Shown here: positions 1 through 5,758 of the stretch, piece after piece | How positions within the stretch are numbered: the stretch's first letter is position 1 | Layout of the letters: every line of letters begins with the position of its first letter | Assembly: GCA_937876225.1 (NCBI GenBank) | Contig: CALFIC010000075.1 | Coordinates: 1 to 7,928 of the forward strand | Origin: an uncultured Chloroflexota bacterium | Lineage (GTDB): Bacteria > Chloroflexota > Chloroflexia > Chloroflexales > Roseiflexaceae | Reading direction: 5' to 3' | Length of the DNA stretch: 7,928 nt | Translations under genes and position numbers: made by a program | The notes under the pieces: generated by a model | What the model saw: only the letters and a program-made list of their open reading frames with translations | Database searches by the model: none | Told to the model about the DNA's origin: nothing

Positions 1-53
1 GATTTTCATTTATCTCGCACAGGGCACACCGTAGGATTTTCATTTATCTCGCA
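1..53. repeat. Two direct copies of a 19-bp sequence
   Basis: The sequence GATTTTCATTTATCTCGCA occurs at 1-19 and again at 35-53, a 34-bp period, and the first copy begins at the window edge, so the array may extend to the left. It runs into an imperfect CGCAGAGGA/CGCAGAGTC duplication at 61-78. Short CGCAGAG-type tandem motifs are common intergenic repeats in several bacterial phyla (general knowledge). There is no sign that this stretch is coding. Confidence 0.7.
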
Positions 54-330
54 TAGAGGGCGCAGAGGACGCAGAGTCGTGTTTTGATTGGTGGTTGCCG
101 ATTAATGCTCGGCTATGCAGGATGCCTCGTACTTTCGACTTCCGACGTCACGCTTTCTATTTTTTGATGATGTTTAGTGCATAGTAAATGTATAACTATA
201 GTATGGAAGATGTGTGTTTCGTGGCGTGCTATTGCAAAATAGTGGGTGTTATACTCGTGTTGTAACGACTCCGCACTACAAATCCCCCATCCCTGCAGAC
301 GTATTTTCGATGCTGATAGTGCGTAATTTA

Positions 331-337
331 ACGGAGG
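331..337 (+). promoter_or_regulatory. Ribosome binding site of the PucC-like gene
   Basis: ACGGAGG lies 5 bases before the ATG at 343. This strong Shine-Dalgarno match decides the start over the upstream in-frame GTG at 214, which has no comparable site. Confidence 0.75.
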
Positions 338-342
338 CTGAT

Positions 343-1710
343 ATGGCGACTTTTTTGCGTGTATTGCGTGGTATAAGCGACACGTTGCGCTTGGCGCTTC
401 CCAAAATCGGTGCGGGATGGATGTTTGCGTTGTTGACGAGTAATTTCAACCGGGTGGCGATTTTTGACCTTGGCATTGCTGCGGTCATCATCACGGTGAT
501 GATTAGCATGCATAATTTTTTGTCACCGTTTCAAGTGGTGTTTGGGCGCATGAGTGATCGCTACCCGATTTTGGGTTTTCGGCGCACGCCCTATTTTTTC
601 ATTGGCAGTATGTTGGCCAGCCTCGTATTTATGGCATTGCCAAATGTGGCGGTAGCGATGAGCCAAGGCCAGAGCTGGGCCTACGTGGCTGGCTTTGCGC
701 TGTTGCTCTGTTTCGGGATTGGCTTTGCAGCTACCGGTGACTCACATCATTCGTTGATTGCCGAAGTGACCACCTCAGAGCGTCGTGGTATCGTGGTCGC
801 AGTGGTCTGGACCTTTACGATTATCAGTGCGATTGCGGCGGCCATCGTGGTCAAAGCCACCATGGGTGATACCCTCAATATGGTCGAAATGCAACGCTTG
901 TACAATTTCACTCCGTTGGTGGTATTTGTGGCATCCTTGCCGATGCTTGGTATGGAAAAACGCCGTACTGCCGCTGAATTGCAAACCTTGGCATCCCAAT
1001 CACAAACGGCAGCGGTATCGCCGCTGAACGCGATTGGCGTGGCTTTCAAAATGGTACGGAGCAACGAGCAAGTGCGGGCATTCTTTGGATTTGTCTTCTT
1101 TAGCATTCTGGGGATATTTTTGCAGGACGCCATCCTTGAAGTCTTTGGTGCCGAAGTCTTTGGTATGACAATCAAGCAAACCTCATCGTTCAATACATTG
1201 TGGGGGAGTGGCGTATTGATTGGGATGATTTTGATGGGGACGATTAGTAGCTCCACCAGCATCTCGAAAAAGCTGATCGGTCAGATTGGCGGTTTTGGGA
1301 CGGCTTTTGGATTGGGGTTGTTGACGATGTCAGCCATGTTGCATCAACAATCCTTGCTGACGCCAGCATTGTTGGTGATGGGCTTGTTTACCGGCTTTTA
1401 TAATGTCGGGGCCTTGTCGATGATGATGGACATGACCGTCGAAGGGTCGACCGGGCTTTACATGGGCATGTGGGGCATGGCGCAATCATTTGGCATGGGC
1501 ATGTCATCGATTTTGAGTGGCGCCCTCAAGAGTGCCTTAATCGAAACGCACTTGTTTTCGGCCACCATCGGCTATACGGCGATCTTTGGCTTTGAAGTAG
1601 TGTTGATGATCGTAGGGATGGCGGTGTTGCGCAATGTCAACGTCCAGCGCTTCCGTAGTGTATCGGTGGCCGATTTGACGTTGGCGATGGAACAAGGTGC
1701 CGGCGCCTAA
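343..1710 (+). CDS. PucC/BCH-family major facilitator protein (photosynthetic pigment or antenna assembly)
   Basis: A 455-residue polytopic inner-membrane protein of the PUCC family, the MFS branch that includes PucC, LhaA and the bacteriochlorophyll-associated BCH proteins. Family members are needed for light-harvesting complex assembly and are thought to carry or deliver (bacterio)chlorophyll. Seen in the sequence: about twelve hydrophobic segments; an MFS motif-A-like loop after helix 2 (GRMSDRYP...GFRRTPY, residues 68-84); the family signature QDAILEVFGAEVFGM (261-275), close to the QD.LLEP.G.EVFGM block of PucC proteins; and glycine- and methionine-rich helices at 350-395. The length is normal for the family. 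The ATG at 343 is chosen because of the strong GGAGG site before it. A methyltransferase gene and bchI follow on the same strand, which supports a pigment role. The exact cargo (bacteriochlorophyll a, c or a precursor) cannot be read from sequence. Family assignment is confident; transport direction and substrate are inference. Confidence 0.88.
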   Translation: MATFLRVLRGISDTLRLALPKIGAGWMFALLTSNFNRVAIFDLGIAAVIITVMISMHNFLSPFQVVFGRMSDRYPILGFRRTPYFFIGSMLASLVFMALPNVAVAMSQGQSWAYVAGFALLLCFGIGFAATGDSHHSLIAEVTTSERRGIVVAVVWTFTIISAIAAAIVVKATMGDTLNMVEMQRLYNFTPLVVFVASLPMLGMEKRRTAAELQTLASQSQTAAVSPLNAIGVAFKMVRSNEQVRAFFGFVFFSILGIFLQDAILEVFGAEVFGMTIKQTSSFNTLWGSGVLIGMILMGTISSSTSISKKLIGQIGGFGTAFGLGLLTMSAMLHQQSLLTPALLVMGLFTGFYNVGALSMMMDMTVEGSTGLYMGMWGMAQSFGMGMSSILSGALKSALIETHLFSATIGYTAIFGFEVVLMIVGMAVLRNVNVQRFRSVSVADLTLAMEQGAGA

Positions 1711-1728
1711 AATTATGGTGGCGGATTC

Positions 1729-1768
1729 AATTGCACTACTGCGCAGATTTCTGTGCGGTAGTGCAATT
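1729..1768 (+). terminator. Long hairpin between the carrier and methyltransferase genes (terminator or attenuator)
   Basis: Arm 1729-1746 pairs with 1751-1768 over 18 base pairs, of which two are G-U, around an ATTT loop. The outer 11 pairs (AATTGCACTAC with GTAGTGCAATT) are perfect. It ends in only a short T-rich tail (ATTTA), so termination may be partial. It sits 18 bases after the carrier stop codon and 19 bases before the methyltransferase start. It could lower read-through, protect the upstream mRNA end or set relative expression. A frame extending the methyltransferase upstream into this hairpin (TTG at 1731) is not credible as protein. Confidence 0.6.
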
Positions 1769-1778
1769 TATGGATATT

Positions 1779-1784
1779 GAGGGA
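1779..1784 (+). promoter_or_regulatory. Ribosome binding site of the methyltransferase gene
   Basis: GAGGGA, with its GAGG core 5 bases before the ATG at 1788, favours that start over the in-frame ATG at 1770, whose upstream sequence is the hairpin arm. Confidence 0.65.
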
Positions 1785-1787
1785 ATC

Positions 1788-2576
1788 ATGGCGAAATTTG
1801 ATTTTCAACAAGTAGCGAGTCACTACGACGACCTGCATTTGCATAGCCCCGAGGTATCGCAAGCGGTGGGGCAGTACTTGGTCGATCAGGTGGGGCAGGG
1901 CAAACGCATCCTCGAAATCGGGATTGGCACAGGGCGGATTGCGGCACCGATTATCGCTGCGGGTGGTGAAGTGGTGGGTATCGACATCTCGCCGGGGATG
2001 TTGGCAGTAGCGCTGGATCGCCATATCGACCAAATCGCCTTGGCCGACATGATGCAGTTGCCGTTTGCCGATGCCAGCTTCGATGCGGTGCTGGCGGTCC
2101 ATGTGCTCCATCATGCCAGTGATTGGCGCTTGGCTATGCGCGAGATTGCGCGGGTGTTGCGCCCCGGTGGCTTGTTTATCGAAGGGCGTGACTGGAGTGA
2201 TCCGCAGTCGTGTAGCATGCGTATGCGGGCCAAAATGCGTGAAGTGATTATGAGCCTGTCGCCCGGGATTCGCCCGCCGGGGGTGGGTGCCGCCCGCCAG
2301 CAGTTTTTGGCACGGCTGGGGGGGATTACGGCGCCAGAGGCACCGGCAACGAGCTGGCACGAATCCGCCGCACCGGCGGCGATTATTGCCAGTATGCGGG
2401 CTCGTAACGATCCCGAGACCTGGGCAATCGATCCGCAATTACTCAACGACACCCTCGACCAGGTCGAGCTATGGGCTGCCCAAGAATGGCCCGAGTTGAC
2501 CATCCCTCAGCCCTACGAACGACGTTTTGTGGTGGGGATTACCCAGATTGATCCGGCTCGTGCGTCTGCCGAGTAA
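1788..2576 (+). CDS. Class I SAM-dependent methyltransferase (UbiE/Methyltransf_11 type)
   Basis: A 262-residue soluble Rossmann-fold methyltransferase. SAM-binding motif I is ILEIGIGTGR (residues 41-50), the acidic end of strand 2 is in VVGIDISPGML (62-72), the adenine-side acidic motif is ALADMMQLPFADASFDAV (84-101), and the post-motif block is VLRPGGLFIEG (123-133). This is the usual methyltransferase type 11 order, with HVLHHASDW (105-113) as in UbiE-like enzymes. The C-terminal third (about 140-262) has no motif I recognise and probably forms the substrate cap. It lies between a PucC-like carrier and bchI, so a role in bacteriochlorophyll, quinone or carotenoid methylation is plausible, but the substrate is unknown. 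I do not call it BchM, because nothing specific to that family is visible. The gene has the same GC-rich codon use as bchI. An in-frame ATG at 1770 would add 6 residues; the Shine-Dalgarno site favours 1788. Confidence 0.85.
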   Translation: MAKFDFQQVASHYDDLHLHSPEVSQAVGQYLVDQVGQGKRILEIGIGTGRIAAPIIAAGGEVVGIDISPGMLAVALDRHIDQIALADMMQLPFADASFDAVLAVHVLHHASDWRLAMREIARVLRPGGLFIEGRDWSDPQSCSMRMRAKMREVIMSLSPGIRPPGVGAARQQFLARLGGITAPEAPATSWHESAAPAAIIASMRARNDPETWAIDPQLLNDTLDQVELWAAQEWPELTIPQPYERRFVVGITQIDPARASAE

Positions 2577-2600
2577 GAGCGATAGATTGTTGTTGATGGA

Positions 2601-2620
2601 CTACTGGTGAAAACCAGTGG
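2601..2620 (+). promoter_or_regulatory. GAAA-tetraloop hairpin in the bchI leader
   Basis: CTACTGGT (2601-2608) pairs with ACCAGTGG (2613-2620) around a GAAA loop: 8 base pairs including one G-U, closed by a stable GNRA tetraloop. No T tract follows, so it does not look like a terminator. It lies 24 bases after the methyltransferase stop and 34 bases before the chosen bchI start. It could be a processing, stability or translational control element. The upstream in-frame GTG at 2607 would lie inside this stem, another reason not to use it as the bchI start. Confidence 0.5.
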
Positions 2621-2640
2621 CGGTGCTATAGGGGTAATAG

Positions 2641-2646
2641 AAAGGA
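2641..2646 (+). promoter_or_regulatory. Ribosome binding site of bchI
   Basis: AAAGGA ends 8 bases before the ATG at 2655, an ideal distance. The ATG at 2646 overlaps this site and the GTG at 2607 has none, so 2655 is preferred. Confidence 0.6.
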
Positions 2647-2654
2647 TGCGACCG

Positions 2655-3755
2655 ATGTCGCACGAACCAGTAGAAACCAAGGAAATCAAGGAAATCAAGG
2701 AAATCAAGGAAATCAAGGAACCAAGCATCCATCACGTCTTTCCATTCACGGCCATCGTCGGCCAAAGTGAGCTCAAACTGGCTTTGGCGTTGTGTGTGAT
2801 TGACCCGGCGATTGGTGGCGTGATGATTATGGGGCACCGGGGGACCGCCAAAAGCACGGCGGTGCGGGCGTTGGCGTCGATGTTGCCCCACGTCAAAGTA
2901 GTTGCCGGCTGCCCATATAATTGTGATCCGGCACGCCCATCGCCACTGTGTAGTTTTTGTGCCGAGCACGCCAAATCCAAAAGCCTAACCCGTCTGGTGC
3001 CCGTGGTCGATTTGCCCTTGGGCGCCACCGAAGACCGGGTAGTAGGCGCGCTCGATATCGAGCGGGCTTTGGTCGACGGGGTGCAGGCTTTTGCGCCGGG
3101 GTTGTTGGCGCGGGCCAATCGCGGGTTTTTGTATATCGATGAAGTCAATCTGCTAGAAGACCATTTGGTCGATTTGTTGCTTGACGTAGCGACTAGCGGT
3201 GTCAATGTGGTGGAGCGCGAAGGGATTAGTGTGCGCCACCCGGCCCGGTTTGTGCTGGTAGGCAGTGGTAACCCCGAAGAAGGCGACTTGCGCCCGCAAT
3301 TGTTGGACCGCTTTGGGTTGCATGCCCGAATTACCACGGTGACCGATATCCACGAGCGGGTCGAAATCGTGCGCCGGCGGCGGGCCTTTGACCTTGACCC
3401 AGCGGCGTTTTGTGCCACTTGGGACAAAGAGCAACAGAAGCTGGGCAAGCGCATCAAGGCCGCCCAAAAACTCTTGCCGGCCGTCGATGTAGCCGACGAC
3501 GCCTTGTATGCCGCCGCCGAGCTGTGTGCGTTGCTGGCCATCGACGGGCATCGTGGTGAATTGACGCTGATTCGGGCGGCGGGCGCGATGGCCGCCTACG
3601 AAAAGCGCACCTTGGCTACTGCCGACGACGTGTTGCGGGTGGCAGTATTGGCCTTGCGCCACCGCCTACGCAAAGATCCACTGGAGAGTAGCGGCGACGA
3701 AGTGCGCATCGAGCGCGCCATCGCCGACATCCGCGCTAAGCATAAGGTGGGGTAG
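2655..3755 (+). CDS. bchI: Magnesium chelatase AAA+ ATPase subunit BchI
   Basis: BchI (366 residues) is the AAA+ motor of magnesium chelatase. With BchD and BchH it inserts Mg2+ into protoporphyrin IX at the cost of ATP, the first committed step of bacteriochlorophyll synthesis, in the cytoplasm. Visible: the N-terminal FPFTAIVGQ.ELKLAL block (29-44), Walker A GHRGTAKST (60-68), the ChlI block PVVDLPLGATEDRVVGALDIE (116-136), Walker B LYIDEVN (159-165), sensor 1 GSGNPEEG (203-210), LLDRFG with the arginine-finger region (216-221), and sensor 2 GELTLIRAA (301-309). All catalytic motifs are intact. Two oddities: a KEI-repeat N-terminal tail (about 9-22), encoded by a 9-bp tandem repeat, and four cysteines C86, C90, C99 and C102 (CPYNC...CSFC), a possible metal site. 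No bchD or bchH is in the window. A strong terminator follows. The start at 2655 rests on AAAGGA spacing. No ATG, GTG or TTG occurs in frame between the repeat and the conserved core, so the repeat must be translated. Confidence 0.95.
   Translation: MSHEPVETKEIKEIKEIKEIKEPSIHHVFPFTAIVGQSELKLALALCVIDPAIGGVMIMGHRGTAKSTAVRALASMLPHVKVVAGCPYNCDPARPSPLCSFCAEHAKSKSLTRLVPVVDLPLGATEDRVVGALDIERALVDGVQAFAPGLLARANRGFLYIDEVNLLEDHLVDLLLDVATSGVNVVEREGISVRHPARFVLVGSGNPEEGDLRPQLLDRFGLHARITTVTDIHERVEIVRRRRAFDLDPAAFCATWDKEQQKLGKRIKAAQKLLPAVDVADDALYAAAELCALLAIDGHRGELTLIRAAGAMAAYEKRTLATADDVLRVAVLALRHRLRKDPLESSGDEVRIERAIADIRAKHKVG
2679..2720 (+). repeat. In-frame 9-bp tandem repeat in the 5' end of bchI
   Basis: AAGGAAATC is repeated four times without error at 2679-2714, followed by a partial unit AAGGAA (2715-2720). 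It encodes a Lys-Glu-Ile tripeptide repeat. Because the unit is a multiple of three, slippage would change tail length without breaking the frame. Variant flanking units (AACCAAGG before, GGAACCAAG after) suggest a longer, decayed array. Confidence 0.9.
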
Positions 3756-3774
3756 GGTTTTTGGCCACGGACTC

Positions 3775-3824
3775 AATCCCCTACTACCATTTCATCTTTT
3801 GGTGAAATGGTAGTAGGGGATTTT
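3775..3824 (+). terminator. Rho-independent terminator of bchI (20-bp perfect stem)
   Basis: AATCCCCTACTACCATTTCA (3775-3794) is the exact reverse complement of 3803-3822, with an 8-base loop (TCTTTTGG), and the + strand continues with TTTT. It starts 19 bases after the bchI stop. The stem is longer and more perfect than most simple terminators, so it may derive from a small palindromic element. It insulates the pigment genes from the next gene. Confidence 0.85.
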
Positions 3825-3837
3825 ACGTGCGACGCAA

Positions 3838-3866
3838 TTGACAGAACGATCGTGGCAATTTATGAT
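3838..3866 (+). promoter_or_regulatory. Consensus sigma-70-type promoter of the DUF262 gene
   Basis: TTGACA at 3838-3843 and TATGAT at 3861-3866 are separated by exactly 17 bases. The -35 is perfect and the -10 differs from consensus at one base. Transcription would start near 3873, about 37 bases before the ATG at 3910. The TTG at 3838, which would open a longer reading frame, is therefore the -35 box and not a start codon. Confidence 0.8.
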
Positions 3867-3882
3867 CTATAGATCACGATCG
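3847..3882. promoter_or_regulatory. Nested palindromes over the -10 region (candidate operator)
   Basis: CGATCGTG (3847-3854) and CACGATCG (3875-3882) form an inverted repeat spanning the spacer, -10 box and start point. A second perfect 12-bp palindrome, GATCTATAGATC (3864-3875), overlaps the -10 box. Two different dyads placed exactly on promoter elements suggest binding of a repressor. No regulator gene is adjacent. Confidence 0.55.
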
Positions 3883-3899
3883 AACGTAATTATGCTGAT

Positions 3900-3904
3900 A
3901 GGAA
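3900..3904 (+). promoter_or_regulatory. Ribosome binding site of the DUF262 gene
   Basis: AGGAA lies 5 bases before the ATG at 3910. It decides this start over the in-frame ATG at 3862, which overlaps the -10 box, and the one at 3892, which lacks a clear site. Confidence 0.6.
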
Positions 3905-3909
3905 ATGAA

Positions 3910-5691
3910 ATGCACCCGTCTACTATTATTCCACAATCGCCATGTCTTACTATCCAACAATTTTTTGGTAAAACATATCTCGTACCACCATTTCAGCGTG
4001 GGTATGCGTGGCAAGAAAGTCAAATTAAGCAGTTACTTGATGATTTTCGTGATTTTTTGCGTTCGGATGAACCAGTCTATTTGCTTGGCCAAGTAATTGT
4101 TGCAAGTTCAGTAACGGAAGTAGATTTTGAATTAATTGATGGACAACAACGAGCTACGTCGATATTATTGATTTTGATAGCGTTATATCGACGGTTTGAA
4201 AAAATCCCTGAAGCTGCTCGAAATCAACGTTGTAAATTTTTACAAACTCAATTATATCAATTGATTATTTATGCAACGCGTATGGGCGAATTACGTGCTC
4301 GGGTTACTGTTCCTAATGATGGAATTGCGTTAGTTGAAGCGCTGATTCGTGATGAAAAAATACCAGAAATTACGGGATGGACACGTGAAAATATCAAAGA
4401 AGTTTACGACACAATTGTTGATTATATAGATGAAGAATGGCCTGATTTACTTGATACTCCAGATTTATATAATGATATTGTAAATCGCGTGTTTATCGTG
4501 CGATTGGAACTTCCAACTCCTGATGATGCTGTACATGTATTTGAGCGGATTAATAATCGTGGATTGTCGCTTAATAGTGCAGATCTTATCAAGAATTTAA
4601 TTTTCCAGAATGTGAATGAACAAGATTATTTGGATCATGTGTCTACTGATTGGGATAAAGCTAGTTCTACATTGTATCAATGTGAAAATGGACGTGTACG
4701 TACTATGGAGTATTTGCTACGTTCAATGATATTAATCGAAACGGGTGAAAATATTTCACATAAAGACATGCGTCGGAGATGGGCTGAAATCATCAAAACT
4801 GATGTGATAGCATTACGTTTTTCAAAATCACTCCCCGTCAATGCAATTAAAATAAAAAATATCGATCAAGGTAAAAATCCTAATGGTGTTGAAAATAGAA
4901 TTAATGATGGTAGTAAATATTTTAGTATGGTACAACATTTCCCTATATTATTAGCCGCAGACAAATTATCAAGTGCGAGTTTTAATATATTGGCACGAAT
5001 CATTGAGGACCGTGTCATTGTTTCGTTATTAGCGAAGGAACGACCGCAAGATTTTGAACGTATTATTCCTGTTTGGGGACATAAAATATTTCTGTTGGGA
5101 GCAAATGCTCAACCAGACGATATACGTGAAGCATCGAGTATTGCACAAAAAGATTTTGCGCTATTGTTGGATAATGCAAAATCTAATTTATACAATTTAC
5201 GGGTACGAAATGCGACGCACAAAAAACGAATTCGGTATTTTTTGGCGAGAATTAGCCGTAAAGTGCAAATTGATGCGTTGGAACCAATTGTTCCAGAATT
5301 GAGTGAATTTCTTACAACTAGTCGTTCTTCCAAAGCAGCACGTCTTGGATATGATATTGAACATATTCGACCGACTGCACTTTATGGCGATACAGAATTG
5401 AATGATTCGATCGGTAATTTGGTTTTTGCCCACCCAATGGATCAGCGTGTGGCTGGCGATGCAATGCCGATAAATAAAATTGATGTGTACCGTACCTCGA
5501 ATTTATTATTAACGCGTTCATTGTGTAATTCTGACGAATTAATTCTTAATATGGCACAAAAGAATACAGTACGTTCTATCCACGAAGTTTCGCCACCGTA
5601 TTTACATGACTGGAACGACGAATCCATCCAGCAGCGCTTTGAGTTGTACTGGCAGATATTTTTGTCGGACCTCGCAATTCCAGCGAAGTAA
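3910..5691 (+). CDS. DUF262 and DUF1524 (HNH-like) protein, GmrSD/SspE-type putative defence nuclease
   Basis: A 593-residue cytoplasmic protein. The N-terminal half is DUF262: PPFQRGYAW (26-34), LIDGQQRAT (75-83; DGQQR is the nucleotide-binding hallmark), then VFERINNRGLSLNSADLIKN (210-229), matching the family pattern F..iN.rG..L...DLiKn. The C-terminal part resembles the DUF1524 HNH-like nuclease: IEHIRP (483-488), then N498...IGNL (501-504) and K523. Family knowledge: this pairing occurs in GmrSD-like type IV restriction enzymes, which cut modified phage DNA, and in SspE of phosphorothioate-based defence. No modification genes or second subunit are nearby, so a stand-alone single-chain type IV-like enzyme is the simplest reading. 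The gene is clearly more AT-rich than the pigment genes to its left and has its own promoter and terminator, consistent with horizontal transfer. The IEHIRP...IGNL block is somewhat divergent, so nuclease activity is inferred. Start chosen on promoter position and Shine-Dalgarno. Confidence 0.85.
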   Translation: MHPSTIIPQSPCLTIQQFFGKTYLVPPFQRGYAWQESQIKQLLDDFRDFLRSDEPVYLLGQVIVASSVTEVDFELIDGQQRATSILLILIALYRRFEKIPEAARNQRCKFLQTQLYQLIIYATRMGELRARVTVPNDGIALVEALIRDEKIPEITGWTRENIKEVYDTIVDYIDEEWPDLLDTPDLYNDIVNRVFIVRLELPTPDDAVHVFERINNRGLSLNSADLIKNLIFQNVNEQDYLDHVSTDWDKASSTLYQCENGRVRTMEYLLRSMILIETGENISHKDMRRRWAEIIKTDVIALRFSKSLPVNAIKIKNIDQGKNPNGVENRINDGSKYFSMVQHFPILLAADKLSSASFNILARIIEDRVIVSLLAKERPQDFERIIPVWGHKIFLLGANAQPDDIREASSIAQKDFALLLDNAKSNLYNLRVRNATHKKRIRYFLARISRKVQIDALEPIVPELSEFLTTSRSSKAARLGYDIEHIRPTALYGDTELNDSIGNLVFAHPMDQRVAGDAMPINKIDVYRTSNLLLTRSLCNSDELILNMAQKNTVRSIHEVSPPYLHDWNDESIQQRFELYWQIFLSDLAIPAK

Positions 5692-5712
5692 GTGACGCAT
5701 TGAAGTGCGTTG

Positions 5713-5755
5713 CCCCACCATCTCGTGTTGTGACGGGATGGTGGGGTATTATTTT
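5713..5755 (+). terminator. Terminator of the DUF262 gene
   Basis: CCCCACCATCTCGT (5713-5726) pairs with ACGGGATGGTGGGG (5733-5746), 14 pairs including one G-U, with a 6-base loop, followed by TATTATTTT. It lies 21 bases after the stop. The convergent - strand gene ends at 5759, so the hairpin separates the two. The - strand side lacks a T tract, so it probably acts mainly on the + strand. Confidence 0.8.
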
Positions 5756-5758
5756 CGT

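Larger units (their letters stand above)
1..342. other. Non-coding leader region upstream of the PucC-like gene
   Basis: No convincing coding region is seen here. It holds the 34-bp-period direct repeat at 1-53, the CGCAGAG motif at 61-78, a small stem (GCCGA 97-101 with TCGGC 109-113) and an AT-rich stretch around 160-205. That stretch contains possible -10 boxes (TATAAC at 191-196, TATAGT at 197-202), but no -35 at good spacing, so I do not assign a promoter. A GTG-started reading frame from 214 runs into the carrier gene. Its first 43 residues look like translated leader, not protein: they are not membrane-like and lie upstream of a strong ribosome binding site. Confidence 0.6.

Noticed and set aside
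191..202. Promoter for the PucC-like gene at TATAAC or TATAGT
   Set aside because: The nearest -35-like boxes (TTGATG at 164-169, TTTAGT at 172-177) give spacings of 19 to 21 bases, so the match is not good enough to call.
214..342. N-terminal extension of the PucC-like protein from the GTG at 214
   Set aside because: The 43 extra residues are not membrane-like and lack a good ribosome binding site, whereas ACGGAGG sits 5 bases before the ATG at 343.
747..1262. 171-codon - strand frame within the PucC-like gene
   Set aside because: It lies entirely inside a well-supported membrane protein gene, has no recognisable domain and has no ribosome binding context.
2111..3662. Long - strand frames opposite the methyltransferase and bchI (up to 269 codons)
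   Set aside because: They are low-complexity, Arg/Ser/Thr-rich translations with no motifs. They mirror GC-rich codons of strongly supported + strand genes.
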